Source: Microbulbifer sp. A4B17 (GTDB taxonomy: Bacteria > Pseudomonadota > Gammaproteobacteria > Pseudomonadales > Cellvibrionaceae). From it: DNA of 64,000 nt. Every line of letters begins with the position of its first letter. Position 1 is the first letter of the stretch. The position numbers and the translations under genes are program-made. The DNA is taken from positions 692,501 to 756,500 of the forward strand of contig NZ_CP029064.1 in NCBI RefSeq assembly GCF_003076275.1, written 5' to 3'. A model generated the notes under the pieces. It was not told the DNA's origin, ran no database searches, and saw nothing but the letters and a program-made list of their open reading frames with translations. This document shows positions 1-10,283 of the stretch, piece by piece.

Positions 1-1611
<1,611 letters not shown>

Positions 1612-1812
1612 ACAACAGAGATGGTTACTAACGACTAGCGAAGCTAGCGGATTGTGAGTTAGAGACATATGATCGCTTGCGGTGTATTACTACAGATTGT
1701 TTTACCGACTTATTTGGGGTTATCGCCGGTCAACAACATGACCGAGGCAAACAGCGATAACGCGGCAGGCCAAGCACATTGCTTATAAGACCAACGCCAA
1801 CCCAAGCCAGTT
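1612..1812 (+). other. 23S-5S internal transcribed spacer
   Basis: About 200 bases separate the 23S end from the 5S start. I see no tRNA in it. It probably carries the processing stems of the rRNA precursor; GTTATCGCCG near 1728 and GCGATAAC near 1754 could pair with each other. Confidence 0.7.
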
Positions 1813-1930
1813 TGCCTGACGACAATAGAGTTGTGGAACCACCTGATCCCTTGCCGAACTCAGAAGTGAAACGCAACATCGCCGATGGTAGTGTGGGGCT
1901 TCCCCATGTGAGAGTAGGTCATCGTCAGGC
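1813..1930 (+). rRNA. rrf: 5S ribosomal RNA
   Basis: A 118-base segment with the typical 5S layout. The terminal stem is formed by TGCCTGAC at the start and GTCAGGC at the end. Between them lie the conserved block with CCACCTGATCCC, the CCGAACTCAGAAGTGAAA segment and the late GTGAGAGTAGGTCAT block. It follows the 23S gene in the usual order and is followed at once by a strong terminator. Confidence 0.97.
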
Positions 1931-1940
1931 TTCTAATCCG

Positions 1941-1972
1941 AAAGGGCCACCCAACAGGGTGGCCCTTTTTTT
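1941..1972 (+). terminator. rrn operon terminator
   Basis: GGGCCACCC, a short loop and GGGTGGCCC form a perfect hairpin followed by a run of seven T residues. It sits about ten bases after the 5S gene, as expected for a Rho-independent terminator of the rRNA operon. Confidence 0.93.
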
Positions 1973-2363
1973 ATGGCTGAAAAAAATGATTAAAAAAATA
2001 AAGCCCTCAACAAAAACACAAATAGAAAAATAATTAAAAATTAATTTTTGCGGTCTGATTTGAATTTGAAAAAATCAGATAAATTAAAAATAAATAAGAA
2101 AAAAACAAAAAATAATCCCAGCTGATTTAACCGGTCTGCCACTCGAAAAAATAAACCGCTAAAAATAGGTATTTAAGCTGACTTCCAGCCAACTCTTCCA
2201 GGCTTTACTCAAAAAATGACTCAGTAAAAAGCAAATTAAAAACAAGAAAAAGTACCGCTACCACTCCCGCCAAAAATTAGAATTAGCCCAAAAAACTATC
2301 GGTGATTTTTTAGTCGTTATATTAAATCCCTGTAACCACGGGCCCTGTAGCCCATTTATTAAA

Positions 2364-2400
2364 GTTATACACAAGTCTATCCAGCCTTTCTGTTAATAAC
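2364..2400 (+). repeat. Imperfect direct repeat, copy 1 (DnaA-box-like)
   Basis: A 37-base copy beginning GTTATACACA and ending TTCTGTTAATAAC. It aligns without gaps to 2494-2530, sharing the box, the CTCTATCCA-like middle and the TTTCTGTT-TAAC end. Confidence 0.65.
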
Positions 2401-2493
2401 GCAAAGCTGTGGAAATCCACGCAAAAAGTGCTGCTTTTTTACTCGCCTCTACTGCAGCCAAGGAAACATGGGGCTGGCAAGGGATATCCCGGA

Positions 2494-2530
2494 GTTATAC
2501 ACAGCTCTATCCATGGTTTCTGTTGGTAAC
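2494..2530 (+). repeat. Imperfect direct repeat, copy 2 (DnaA-box-like)
   Basis: Second copy of the 37-base repeat, beginning GTTATACACA and ending TTCTGTTGGTAAC. It sits exactly 130 bases after copy 1 in the same orientation. Confidence 0.65.
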
Positions 2531-2640
2531 AAAGGCGCCATAAAACAGCCATCAGTTATTAACAGAGTCATGGGCGATAAATCTGTGGATTACTGTGGCT
2601 GATTGGTACGCCAGTGTGTGGGAGATAAACCGTTGGGGAT

Positions 2641-2668
2641 AAAAAAGCCCCACTGGGTGGGGCTTTTA
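2641..2668 (-). terminator. Terminator of the M28 peptidase gene
   Basis: AAAAGCCCCAC/GTGGGGCTTTT hairpin with A and T runs on both sides, so it could work in both directions. On the minus strand it follows the M28 peptidase stop by about 20 bases and ends in a run of T residues. Confidence 0.85.
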
Positions 2669-2688
2669 AATATATCTGGATGACTTAT

Positions 2689-4098
2689 TTAGTCAGTGGC
2701 TGTAGGTACCCGGCCCAAGTCCCCTTCCATCTCTGTGGTCAGGAAAGACATTACAACCCAGGCTGCAACATTCTGGCGCAGGTTCTCGGGGTCGACTTTG
2801 TCCAGGGTATCGTTGGGCGTATGGTGATAATCGAAGTAATCGCTACCGTCCTGGTAAAGGCCGAAGGCTGGAACACCACGCGCAACAAAGACACTGCTGT
2901 CTGGGCCACCGTAGGACTGGTTATTACCACGCTCTATGCCCAGTGGCGCCAGGAGTTGCATCATCTGGTCTGCAATATCAAACTTACTTTCCGGAAGACG
3001 GGTATCGAAACGCCAGATTTTTCCAGCTCCAAAGTCGGACTCGGAAATAGCAATAATATTGTCGAGTTCGTTTGAGTGAGCCTCAAGATATTGTTTGGCG
3101 CCCACGAGTCCAATTTCCTCCGCACCAAAAAGAACAACGCGCAGAGTACGTCGAGGGCGCTGGGGCAGTTCTCCAATTAGGCGTGCGGTTTCCATGACAA
3201 TAGCGACACCGGCACCATCATCAAGTGCACCGGTGCCCTCATCCCATGAATCCAGATGTGCCCCGATAATCATGACTTCTTCCGGCTTTTCGCGACCGGT
3301 AATTTCGCCGATGACATTAAAGGAAGGACCATCAGCCAGGCGTTCTGCTTCCACGTCAAGTTTTACCTGGACAGGCTTACCACGCTTGAGCATAGCCTCG
3401 AGAAGGTTTGCATCAGGGGCTGAGAGCGCGAGCGCAGGAACTGGGTTTTCTACACCATCAATAGACATCATGCCGGTATGGGCGAATCGATCTGAGTCGG
3501 TGCCGACAGAGCGCAACAGCATGGCTGCAGCTCCTTTCTCAGCAGCTGCGCGCATACCCATTTTTCGACCTTGTGCCGCAGGGCCGTAACCGTCTCCGGT
3601 ACGGGCTCTTTCCATACGCTTATTAATGAAAGCGATTTTTCCTTTTACTTTCTCGACTGGGGCCTTTAACAAGGCTTTCACATCGGGGAACTCGATAATT
3701 TCCGCCGTTAATCCACCTTCAGGAGTTGCAGCGCCATAGCCGAGAGAGGAGACTACCAATGGCTGGGGGAAAGGGGCTATCACTTCGGCGTGTGCATGGC
3801 CACGAATCCATCGGGGTACTTCAATTTGCTCGGTATAGACTCTATCGAAACCAAATGCTTTCATTTTCTCCTGTGCCCAGGTAACGGCTCTTTCATCCCC
3901 CTCAGTGCCTGTCCGACGAGGTCCAACCTCGACAGTGAGTGACTCGACAATACTGTAGGCGTCGGAGCTTTCCAGTGCCCGGTCACGGAGCACTTCTGCC
4001 ACCGAGAGGTCCTCTTGGGTCAGCGGAGCTGCCTGGGCTATGCTCAATGCCATGGTAGTGATCAGTCCCCCGGTCAGGGAAAGCAGTGGTTTCAACAT
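2689..4098 (-). CDS. M28 family zinc metallopeptidase, secreted (carboxypeptidase Q-like)
   Basis: A 469-residue exported aminopeptidase/carboxypeptidase of family M28, expected to release N- or C-terminal residues from peptides outside the cytoplasm using two zinc ions. Residues 1-24 form a Sec signal peptide ending AQA. A PA-type insert domain lies at about 110-255 and the catalytic domain from about 260. The five metal ligands are visible: His281 (in AHLDSW), Asp293 (GALDDG), Glu327-328 (GAEEIG), Asp355 (SESDFG) and His425/426 (YHHTPND). I chose the ATG at 4098 because AAGGA lies seven bases before it. A GTG 21 bases upstream has no such site and would place a charged extension before the signal peptide. 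It is a single gene with its own terminator. Confidence 0.9.
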   Translation of the reverse strand: MLKPLLSLTGGLITTMALSIAQAAPLTQEDLSVAEVLRDRALESSDAYSIVESLTVEVGPRRTGTEGDERAVTWAQEKMKAFGFDRVYTEQIEVPRWIRGHAHAEVIAPFPQPLVVSSLGYGAATPEGGLTAEIIEFPDVKALLKAPVEKVKGKIAFINKRMERARTGDGYGPAAQGRKMGMRAAAEKGAAAMLLRSVGTDSDRFAHTGMMSIDGVENPVPALALSAPDANLLEAMLKRGKPVQVKLDVEAERLADGPSFNVIGEITGREKPEEVMIIGAHLDSWDEGTGALDDGAGVAIVMETARLIGELPQRPRRTLRVVLFGAEEIGLVGAKQYLEAHSNELDNIIAISESDFGAGKIWRFDTRLPESKFDIADQMMQLLAPLGIERGNNQSYGGPDSSVFVARGVPAFGLYQDGSDYFDYHHTPNDTLDKVDPENLRQNVAAWVVMSFLTTEMEGDLGRVPTATD

Positions 4099-4128
4099 CG
4101 GTCTATCCTTTGTTAACACTTTTCGGTC

Positions 4129-4479
4129 TTAAGCTTTTGGCTCGTTATTTGGGGAGGATGCAATTAGTTGCTCGCGAATACCACGTAATTTTTGCAGGCC
4201 TTTCTCCGTAAATAAATAGGGGGGGTCACCAGTATATTCGCTGTCCTCAATACTGAGGCAGAGTTGCCGCATCTCTTCGAGTTTTGGATCGTGCCGCATT
4301 GGGCAGGCGAGGAGCGCTCGCCATTCACTATCGCTGGCTTGTCCGGTGATTACGTCTTCGAGGCCCTTAACAAAACTGCCTCTATCCATTCTAAATCTAG
4401 GTCTGCGCAGGTGCATTAACACCCAAACGACAATGACAAAGGCAATAAAAGAAAGAAAGAGCGTTGCCAGCCAGGTCAC
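4129..4479 (-). CDS. Small membrane-anchored protein of unknown function
   Basis: A 116-residue protein with one N-terminal membrane helix (about residues 5-22, rich in L, F, I and V) followed by a basic stretch and a cytoplasmic domain of about 90 residues containing two Cys residues. I do not recognise the family. The GTG start is supported by GGAGGAG eight bases upstream. It begins four bases after the TauE-family stop codon, so it is probably co-transcribed with that gene and the acyltransferase before it. The orientation of the helix (positive residues after it) suggests that the C-terminal domain is cytoplasmic. Confidence 0.75.
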   Translation of the reverse strand: MTWLATLFLSFIAFVIVVWVLMHLRRPRFRMDRGSFVKGLEDVITGQASDSEWRALLACPMRHDPKLEEMRQLCLSIEDSEYTGDPPYLFTEKGLQKLRGIREQLIASSPNNEPKA

Positions 4480-4483
4480 AATA

Positions 4484-5251
4484 TCACTCCTCCATTAACA
4501 GTTTTATCGCCACAGCAATGGTGGCAATAATGATTACTGGTTTGATAATACTGGCTCCTCTCGCGATGACGAGGTTAGAGCCGAGTCGGGCTCCCCCAAC
4601 CTGAGCGAAAGACATAGCGACAGCGAGCAATAGAAAAATATGTCCCCCAGCAATAAAAATAAGCATCGAGGTTACGTTGGTAGCGAGCACAATGGGTTTC
4701 GTTGACGCTGTGGCTGCCCGCATATTGTAGCCGAGCAGGGCTGCGAAGGCGGCTGCACAGATAGAGCCCATACCAGGGCCAAAGAAGCCTCCATAATAGC
4801 CGAGTCCACCACCGACAATCAGGTTGAAGGCAAAATTACTGATTCTGGGTTTGGAATCAATGTCGGAAATACGAGGAGACAGGACAAAGTAGAGGGCTAT
4901 GGCAATAAGTAGAACTGGCAGAATGATATCGAGTCCGGCCTCCCCCAGGGAAGCGACTGTCAAAGTACCTAGGCAAGAACCGATAACTGCGGCAATCAGT
5001 CCCGGCCAGATAGGGCGTAAGTTAAGCTGGCCTTTTTGAAGGAAATTGATGGTGGATGACAGTGTGCCAAAAACACTTTGAAATTTGTTGGTACCGAGTG
5101 CATCAAGCGGGGGGATGCCGGCCCAGAGCAAAGCAGGGAGGGTGATTATTCCCCCTCCCCCGGCAATCGCACTGACAAAGCCTGCAGTAAAAGCGATTGC
5201 TGTCAGTATCAGGTAAGTATAAGTAGGAAGATCGCTACTTAGCTGTATCAC
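4484..5251 (-). CDS. TauE/SafE family membrane transporter (sulfite exporter type)
   Basis: A 255-residue polytopic membrane protein of the TauE/SafE (DUF81) family, whose members move sulfite, sulfonates or other small anions. The repeated family signatures are present: the glycine-rich AIAGGGGIITLPALL near residue 30, GTNKFQSVFG near 60 and the second-half FFGPGMGS motif near 165. Each half is made of hydrophobic helices. The long open frame continues upstream to 5446, but that part overlaps the acyltransferase and has no family likeness. A GTG at 5251 follows AAGGGGG at a plausible distance and gives a normal family length. The start overlaps the acyltransferase end by 17 bases, implying translational coupling. 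The substrate cannot be read from sequence. Confidence 0.82.
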   Translation of the reverse strand: MIQLSSDLPTYTYLILTAIAFTAGFVSAIAGGGGIITLPALLWAGIPPLDALGTNKFQSVFGTLSSTINFLQKGQLNLRPIWPGLIAAVIGSCLGTLTVASLGEAGLDIILPVLLIAIALYFVLSPRISDIDSKPRISNFAFNLIVGGGLGYYGGFFGPGMGSICAAAFAALLGYNMRAATASTKPIVLATNVTSMLIFIAGGHIFLLLAVAMSFAQVGGARLGSNLVIARGASIIKPVIIIATIAVAIKLLMEE

Positions 5252-5879
5252 GAGTGGACTGGTTACCCCCTTCGAGATTATCTTGGTTGTCGTGATGATA
5301 TCCCTGGTACTTGTTAAAGCGCTTTTTAATCTCAGCCATATCCTGATCCAGATTCCCGGTAGGCTGGTAAAGGGAATCAATGCAAATACGCTTATTGGGA
5401 AAGTCCCAGGCAACAAGTAAAATGGGAACTTCGGCGGTATAGGCAATTCTCAAAAATCCATTTTTCCATCGCCCTACTTTTTTGCGGGTACCTTCTGGAG
5501 TAATTCCCACCCACATTTTTTCATTTTCCCGATAACTCGAGGCAACTTGTAAAGCGATATTACTCGCTGCGCGTCTATCGGTAGGGATGCCTCCAAGCCA
5601 CATAAATAGTCGTTTGAACGGAAAGAAAAAAGCTTCCTTTTTCATAAGCCAGGAAATCTTAATGCCCAGGGCCAAAATAAATGGCATGGCAACCACAAAA
5701 TCCCAATTGGATGTGTGAGGAGCCAAAGCTACCATTACTCTCCTTTCTGAAGGAATTTCACCATCCATCCGCCAGCCGAGCATCTTGATCATCAATTTGC
5801 CAATGGCTTTGGTAACGCGATTGCCTAAGCGAGGTACTTCAGTTGGTACTTCAGTAGGTATTTCTACAAACTGACTCAT
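5235..5879 (-). CDS. Lysophospholipid acyltransferase (PlsC/LPLAT family)
   Basis: A 214-residue acyltransferase of the glycerol-3-phosphate/lysophosphatidate family, expected to transfer fatty acyl groups to a lysolipid or other acceptor at the inner membrane. The catalytic HX4D motif is HTSNWD at about residues 55-60, and the substrate-binding EGTR motif is at about 129-132. The region between them has an amphipathic hydrophobic helix. I used the ATG at 5879 because AAGAGG precedes it by seven bases; the frame extends 45 bases further without a better site. The C-terminal 25 residues are polar and run into the TauE gene. This subgroup is often annotated as 1-acyl-sn-glycerol-3-phosphate acyltransferase, but the acceptor is uncertain. 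Confidence 0.85.
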   Translation of the reverse strand: MSQFVEIPTEVPTEVPRLGNRVTKAIGKLMIKMLGWRMDGEIPSERRVMVALAPHTSNWDFVVAMPFILALGIKISWLMKKEAFFFPFKRLFMWLGGIPTDRRAASNIALQVASSYRENEKMWVGITPEGTRKKVGRWKNGFLRIAYTAEVPILLVAWDFPNKRICIDSLYQPTGNLDQDMAEIKKRFNKYQGYHHDNQDNLEGGNQSTRDTAK

Positions 5880-5942
5880 TATTTGCCTCTTTCTTACTGC
5901 TGCAACACTAAGGTTCCAGCACAAGTATTTAACCTTGTCGCT

Positions 5943-7526
5943 TTAGTGTTCCCGCGTGGCATAAAAGCGAATATCTGGGTAACGCTCTTCTGCCAGTTGT
6001 AAATTAACACGTGTCGGTGCCAGGTAGGTCAGGTGCCCGCTGCCATCAAGAGCCAGGTTGGTACTGGCTTTGCGCTTAAAATTATCCAACTCCTTGGCAC
6101 TTTCACTATCTACCCAGCGAGCGGTATTCACATTAACGTTTTCGTAGATGGCCTCTACCTTGTATTCGTCTTTTAATCGATAGGCGACTACTTCGAACTG
6201 TAGTACACCAACCGCGCCTACGATAATGTCGTTGTTATCCAGTGGAAAAAATACCTGTGTAGATCCCTCTTCAGAAAGTTGCTGAAGCCCTTTCTGTAAT
6301 TGTTTTAATTTGAGAGGGTCTTTCAAGCGTATACGACGGAATAGTTCCGGGGCGAAATTGGGTATCCCAGTAAATTTCAGTGCTTCACCTTCGGTAAATG
6401 TATCGCCGATCTGGATAGTACCGTGATTGTGTAATCCGATAATATCGCCGGCAATAGCCTCTTCCACATGAGTGCGGTCGCCAGCCATAAATGTTACTGC
6501 ATCAGCAATTTTCACATCTTTGCCAATACGAACATGCTTCATTTTCATACCGCGATTGTAGGTGCCAGAGCAGACACGCATAAAGGCAATCCTATCGCGG
6601 TGTTTGGGGTCCATATTGGCTTGGATTTTAAAAACAAAACCAGAGAATTTGTCTTCGTTGGGCTCCACCTTCCTCTCTTTGGTTTCCCGAGACTGGGGGG
6701 ATGGTGCCCACTCAACGAAACCATCGAGCATCTCTCTTACGCCAAAATTGCCCAGAGCCGTGCCAAAAAATACCGGGGTCAATTCACCTGCAAGGTAAGC
6801 TTTCAGGTCAAATTCATGAGTGGCCCCGCGAACCAGCTCAATTTCTTCCCGAATATCTTCGGCGTACTCGCCAAGTAGTACGTCAGCCTCAGCAGAGTCC
6901 AGATCTTTAATTTGAATATCATCGGGAATTCTGTGGCCCTGACCTTGGGAGAATACATGGATAGTATCTGTATAGAGGTTATAGACCCCCTTGAAATCTT
7001 TCCCGGAACTCAGAGGCCAATTAATAGGGGCAGCCTGGATATTCAGAACTTCTTCAATCTCATCCATTACCTCGATCGGGTCGCGAATATCCCGGTCGAG
7101 CTTGTTGATAAATGAGAGAATCGGTGTGGTTCGCAAGCGACACACATTCATCAATTTGATGGTGCGGTCCTCCACACCTTTGGCCCCGTCAATCACCATC
7201 AGTGCTGAGTCGACAGCAGTGAGTACGCGGTAAGTATCTTCAGAGAAGTCTTCGTGTCCCGGTGTGTCCAGCAGGTTTACGGTTCTCTCTTTGTAGGGGA
7301 ACTGCATGACGGAAGAGGTAACGGAAATTCCGCGCTCCTGCTCCATTGTCATCCAGTCGGAGCGTGCATGGGGACCTTTTTTCCCCTTCACGGAACCTGC
7401 TTGCTGGATGGCATTTCCGAACAAAAGCAGTTTTTCGGTCACGGTAGTTTTACCGGCATCCGGGTGGGAAATGATAGCGAAGGTGCGGCGGCCGGCAAAG
7501 CCTGCCAGGGAAGAACTTTGACCCAT
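5943..7526 (-). CDS. prfC: Peptide chain release factor 3
   Basis: A 527-residue translational GTPase, close to the usual 529 residues of RF3. RF3 uses GTP to recycle class I release factors from the ribosome after termination. The G1 loop SHPDAGKTT is near residues 20-28, the G3 DTPGHEDF near 88-95 and the G4 NKLD near 142-145. Downstream lie the expected beta-barrel and RF3-specific C-terminal domains. The N-terminal [17 protein letters not shown] is highly typical of RF3 rather than EF-G. The ATG at 7526 has no strong Shine-Dalgarno sequence, but the start matches the family. The upstream region is shared with the divergent aminopeptidase gene. Confidence 0.97.
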   Translation of the reverse strand: MGQSSSLAGFAGRRTFAIISHPDAGKTTVTEKLLLFGNAIQQAGSVKGKKGPHARSDWMTMEQERGISVTSSVMQFPYKERTVNLLDTPGHEDFSEDTYRVLTAVDSALMVIDGAKGVEDRTIKLMNVCRLRTTPILSFINKLDRDIRDPIEVMDEIEEVLNIQAAPINWPLSSGKDFKGVYNLYTDTIHVFSQGQGHRIPDDIQIKDLDSAEADVLLGEYAEDIREEIELVRGATHEFDLKAYLAGELTPVFFGTALGNFGVREMLDGFVEWAPSPQSRETKERKVEPNEDKFSGFVFKIQANMDPKHRDRIAFMRVCSGTYNRGMKMKHVRIGKDVKIADAVTFMAGDRTHVEEAIAGDIIGLHNHGTIQIGDTFTEGEALKFTGIPNFAPELFRRIRLKDPLKLKQLQKGLQQLSEEGSTQVFFPLDNNDIIVGAVGVLQFEVVAYRLKDEYKVEAIYENVNVNTARWVDSESAKELDNFKRKASTNLALDGSGHLTYLAPTRVNLQLAEERYPDIRFYATREH

Positions 7527-7797
7527 ACTTTAAGATTCGATCACTGGATATTCGAGAAAAATAGGGGCGTATTATACACGCAGGCGCTGTTCCGAGGGTG
7601 GGGTATACTGCGAAATTGGACTTACCAGTTTACCAGCTTGACGAATAGAGTCATGTCAATGGGCTGAGTTGCCAGCCAAGCTGGCACACCTGGACAATTT
7701 GCTCAAATCCATTCGGATTCGATCTATCGAGACCACCCGCCATTAGGGTGCGCTAAGCGATGTAGTCGCAAACTCAGTAAATGAAAGGGGAGAGGTT

Positions 7798-9564
7798 ATG
7801 AGCCGTGAGCGTTTACAGGCATTGCGGGAAGAGTTGCAGCGGCAGGATGTCGATGCTTTTTTGGTGCCCCGTGCCGATGAATATCAGAATGAAAGTGTAC
7901 CTGCGGCAGATGAACGGCTTCCCTGGCTCACGGGCTTTACTGGCTCTGCGGGAATGGCCGCAGTAGGCAGTCGGGAAGCGGCGTTATTTGTGGATGGGCG
8001 CTATACCCTACAGGCACAACAGCAACTCGGTGACCAGCCCATTGAGTTAATGAGTCTCAGCTACACAGCAATTATAGAGTGGCTGTGTAGTCAGTTAGAT
8101 GCCGGGCAGTGTCTGGGGTATGACCCGCGACTCCATACTGAGCCCGGATTGGCACTGATAAAGAAGCGACTGGCTGAGAGGGACATTCAATTACAGCCGC
8201 TAGAGCAGAGTCCTATTGATGCTATATGGGATGACCGCCCTGCGCCGCCTTGTGGACCCGCTCGTCCACACCCCTTTACCTTTACTGGTGAGCATTCCAA
8301 AGAAAAACGTCAAAGGGTTGCGAGATGTCTCACGGAAAAACGAGCTGATGCATTATGGCTGCCAAATCCCGAAAGTTGCGCCTGGCTTTTTAATATACGT
8401 GGAGGGGATATTCCACACTTACCAGTAGCCTTGGCTAACGGGATACTTTACCGGGATGGCAGTGCCACTCTCTATCTGGGTGAGGGTGCTGTGGGGGAGG
8501 CGCTGATTGAGCACTTGGACAAGGATGTAAGTCTAGTAGTGAGTAAAGTGGAGTTATTTGAAAAGATTAAGCGCCACCACGTCAACAAAATATGGGTAGA
8601 TCCATTGATCAGCAATTGCTGGACCTTGCAGCAACTGCGGGCATTGGATATAGAGCTTTTGTTGGAGGGAGACCCGGTTACTGAAGCCAAGGCCTGCAAG
8701 AATGCGGTTGAGCTGGCGGGTAGCCAGGCCGCCCATGAAAGGGATGGTGCCGCGGTTTGCGAATTCCTGTCAGAAATACCTGACCAGGTTGCAACAGGGA
8801 ATTTTGATGAGCTCTCGGCGGTAAAGCTGCTGCGGAGCAAGCGGGAAGCGCGCGAGGGGTTTCAGGGCAATAGCTTTGAGACAATTTCCGGCTATGGGCC
8901 GAATGGGGCCATTGTACACTACAGGGTAAGCCCTGAATCCAGTTTGCCAATAAAGTCAGAGGGTCTGTACCTGTGCGATTCTGGTGGCCAATATCCAGAT
9001 GGCACCACTGATATTACTCGAACTGTTGCACTGGGTGAGTTTCCGCACTCAGCAAAAGAAAACTTTACCCGGGTTTTAAAGGGACATATTGCGATAGCGA
9101 CTTTGCGTTTCCCCAGAGGTACTTGTGGAGAGCAGATTGATGCGATTGCACGACGCGCGCTGTGGGATGTGGGGTTGGATTATGCCCATGGTACCGGTCA
9201 CGGTGTCGGTAGTTTTTTAAGTGTCCACGAGGGACCGCAACGGATCGGTAAAGTGACAACCGGCGTTTCGCTTCAGCCAGGTATGATCGTTTCAAATGAA
9301 CCGGGCTTTTATCTCACGGGTCAGTACGGTATTCGTATTGAAAATCTGGTGTTCGTTAAAAAGAGCGAAAACTACCCAGGTTTTCTTGAGTTTAAAGAGC
9401 TTACCTTGGCACCGATTGACCGCAACCTGATTGATGTAGAGCTACTTACTAAAGCTGAGAGGGAGTGGTTAAATCGCTACCATCAAAGAGTGCGGAACGT
9501 GATTACTCCGCTGGTGAGCGAAAAAACTGCTGAGTGGTTAAAGTTGGCCACCGAGGCTTTGTGA
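7798..9564 (+). CDS. Aminopeptidase P family protein (Xaa-Pro aminopeptidase, M24B)
   Basis: A 588-residue three-domain Xaa-Pro aminopeptidase of the long, eukaryote-like (APP1/XPNPEP1) layout. It removes N-terminal residues that precede proline. Two creatinase-like N-terminal domains occupy about 1-310 and the pita-bread M24 catalytic domain about 315-530. Metal and catalytic residues can be seen: Asp in DSGGQYPDGTTDITRT, His in GTGHGVGSF and VHEGP, and Glu in SNEPGFY and IRIENLV. A C-terminal extension of about 60 residues follows, as in this subfamily. AGGGGAGAGG directly before the ATG at 7798 supports the start. No signal peptide is present, so it is cytoplasmic. A perfect hairpin follows the stop codon. 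Confidence 0.93.
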   Translation: MSRERLQALREELQRQDVDAFLVPRADEYQNESVPAADERLPWLTGFTGSAGMAAVGSREAALFVDGRYTLQAQQQLGDQPIELMSLSYTAIIEWLCSQLDAGQCLGYDPRLHTEPGLALIKKRLAERDIQLQPLEQSPIDAIWDDRPAPPCGPARPHPFTFTGEHSKEKRQRVARCLTEKRADALWLPNPESCAWLFNIRGGDIPHLPVALANGILYRDGSATLYLGEGAVGEALIEHLDKDVSLVVSKVELFEKIKRHHVNKIWVDPLISNCWTLQQLRALDIELLLEGDPVTEAKACKNAVELAGSQAAHERDGAAVCEFLSEIPDQVATGNFDELSAVKLLRSKREAREGFQGNSFETISGYGPNGAIVHYRVSPESSLPIKSEGLYLCDSGGQYPDGTTDITRTVALGEFPHSAKENFTRVLKGHIAIATLRFPRGTCGEQIDAIARRALWDVGLDYAHGTGHGVGSFLSVHEGPQRIGKVTTGVSLQPGMIVSNEPGFYLTGQYGIRIENLVFVKKSENYPGFLEFKELTLAPIDRNLIDVELLTKAEREWLNRYHQRVRNVITPLVSEKTAEWLKLATEAL

Positions 9565-9570
9565 GATCAA

Positions 9571-9593
9571 GCCTGGGGGCTTTGCCCCCAGGC
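9571..9593. terminator. Hairpin between convergent genes
   Basis: GCCTGGGGGC, loop TTT and GCCCCCAGGC form a perfect ten-base-pair stem between the ends of the aminopeptidase gene and the convergent response-regulator gene. There is no clear T run, so it may be a weak or bidirectional terminator. Confidence 0.6.
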
Positions 9594-9602
9594 TCCCTAA
9601 AC

Positions 9603-10277
9603 TTAATTTATTTCAAACTTATAACCTGCTCCGTATACGGAGTGAATCAATTCTTTCTCGGGCATAAGTACTGATATTTTCTTGCGTACTTTTTTGATAT
9701 GGCTATCAATAGTGCGATCACTGATTACGCGGTAATCGGAATAAATACGGTCCATTATTTGTTCGCGGGAAAAAATTCGGCCAGGCTCGCTGTAGAGGAG
9801 ATCAAATAAGTGGAACTCCAGTGCTGTGAGATTGGCGTCTTTGCCTCCGATTCGCAATTGTCCAGTATTTCTGTCTAGTTCTATTCCGTTGGTTTCGACA
9901 CTATCCTGTTGTGGTCGACGGCGCAATACCGCCTTTACCCGAGCGACAAGTTCCCTGGGGCTATAGGGTTTACAAACGTAATCATCGGCTCCAGACTCGA
10001 GACCACGTAAACGATCGGGCTCCTCAATTTGTGCAGTCATAATAATAATCGGGACATCGTTACCTTTCTGGCGAATGTCTTCGCAAATTTCCATTCCATG
10101 TTTTCCGGGTAACATCAGGTCGAGAAGGATCAAATCCGGTTTCATCGACTCTACTTTTTGAATGACCTGATTGCCATCAGAAATGATCTCGGCCTGATAG
10201 TCGGCAGCATGAAGATAATCCAGTAGTAGGTGTGCAAGCTCGGTTTCATCTTCGACTATTAATATTTTGGCGCTCAT
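9603..10277 (-). CDS. baeR: BaeR-like OmpR-family response regulator
   Basis: A 224-residue two-domain response regulator. The receiver domain (about 1-120) has the acidic pocket near Asp10, phospho-acceptor Asp53 in LLDLMLPG, Thr81 and Lys103 in CKPYSP. The C-terminal winged helix (about 130-222) has the OmpR-type recognition helix around SDRTIDSHIKKVRKK. Phrases such as LGLESGADDY-CKPYSPRE and DRTIDSHIK closely resemble E. coli BaeR, which controls envelope-stress efflux genes. The start lies six bases after the kinase stop, so the two genes form one unit. Targets are unknown, but a shared upstream region suggests that the YHYH genes may be among them. The symbol is by resemblance only. Confidence 0.85.
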   Translation of the reverse strand: MSAKILIVEDETELAHLLLDYLHAADYQAEIISDGNQVIQKVESMKPDLILLDLMLPGKHGMEICEDIRQKGNDVPIIIMTAQIEEPDRLRGLESGADDYVCKPYSPRELVARVKAVLRRRPQQDSVETNGIELDRNTGQLRIGGKDANLTALEFHLFDLLYSEPGRIFSREQIMDRIYSDYRVISDRTIDSHIKKVRKKISVLMPEKELIHSVYGAGYKFEIN

Positions 10278-10283
10278 AACTTC

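Larger units (their letters stand above)
1980..2640. other. Gene-free AT-rich gap with DnaA-box-like repeats
   Basis: About 660 bases without a credible gene. The first 300 bases are very AT-rich. From 2364 on there is an imperfect direct repeat, 2364-2400 and 2494-2530, with copies starting 130 bases apart. Each copy opens with GTTATACACA, which contains the perfect DnaA-box consensus TTATNCACA. A third, one-mismatch box in the opposite orientation is near 2583-2591 (CTGTGGATTA). A small GTGGA/TCCAC palindrome lies near 2409-2420. No gene start or rRNA signal explains these repeats. Confidence 0.6.

Noticed and set aside
1612-1812. Possible tRNA between 23S and 5S rRNA
   Set aside because: No TTC-loop, anticodon stem or acceptor stem could be assembled in this spacer.
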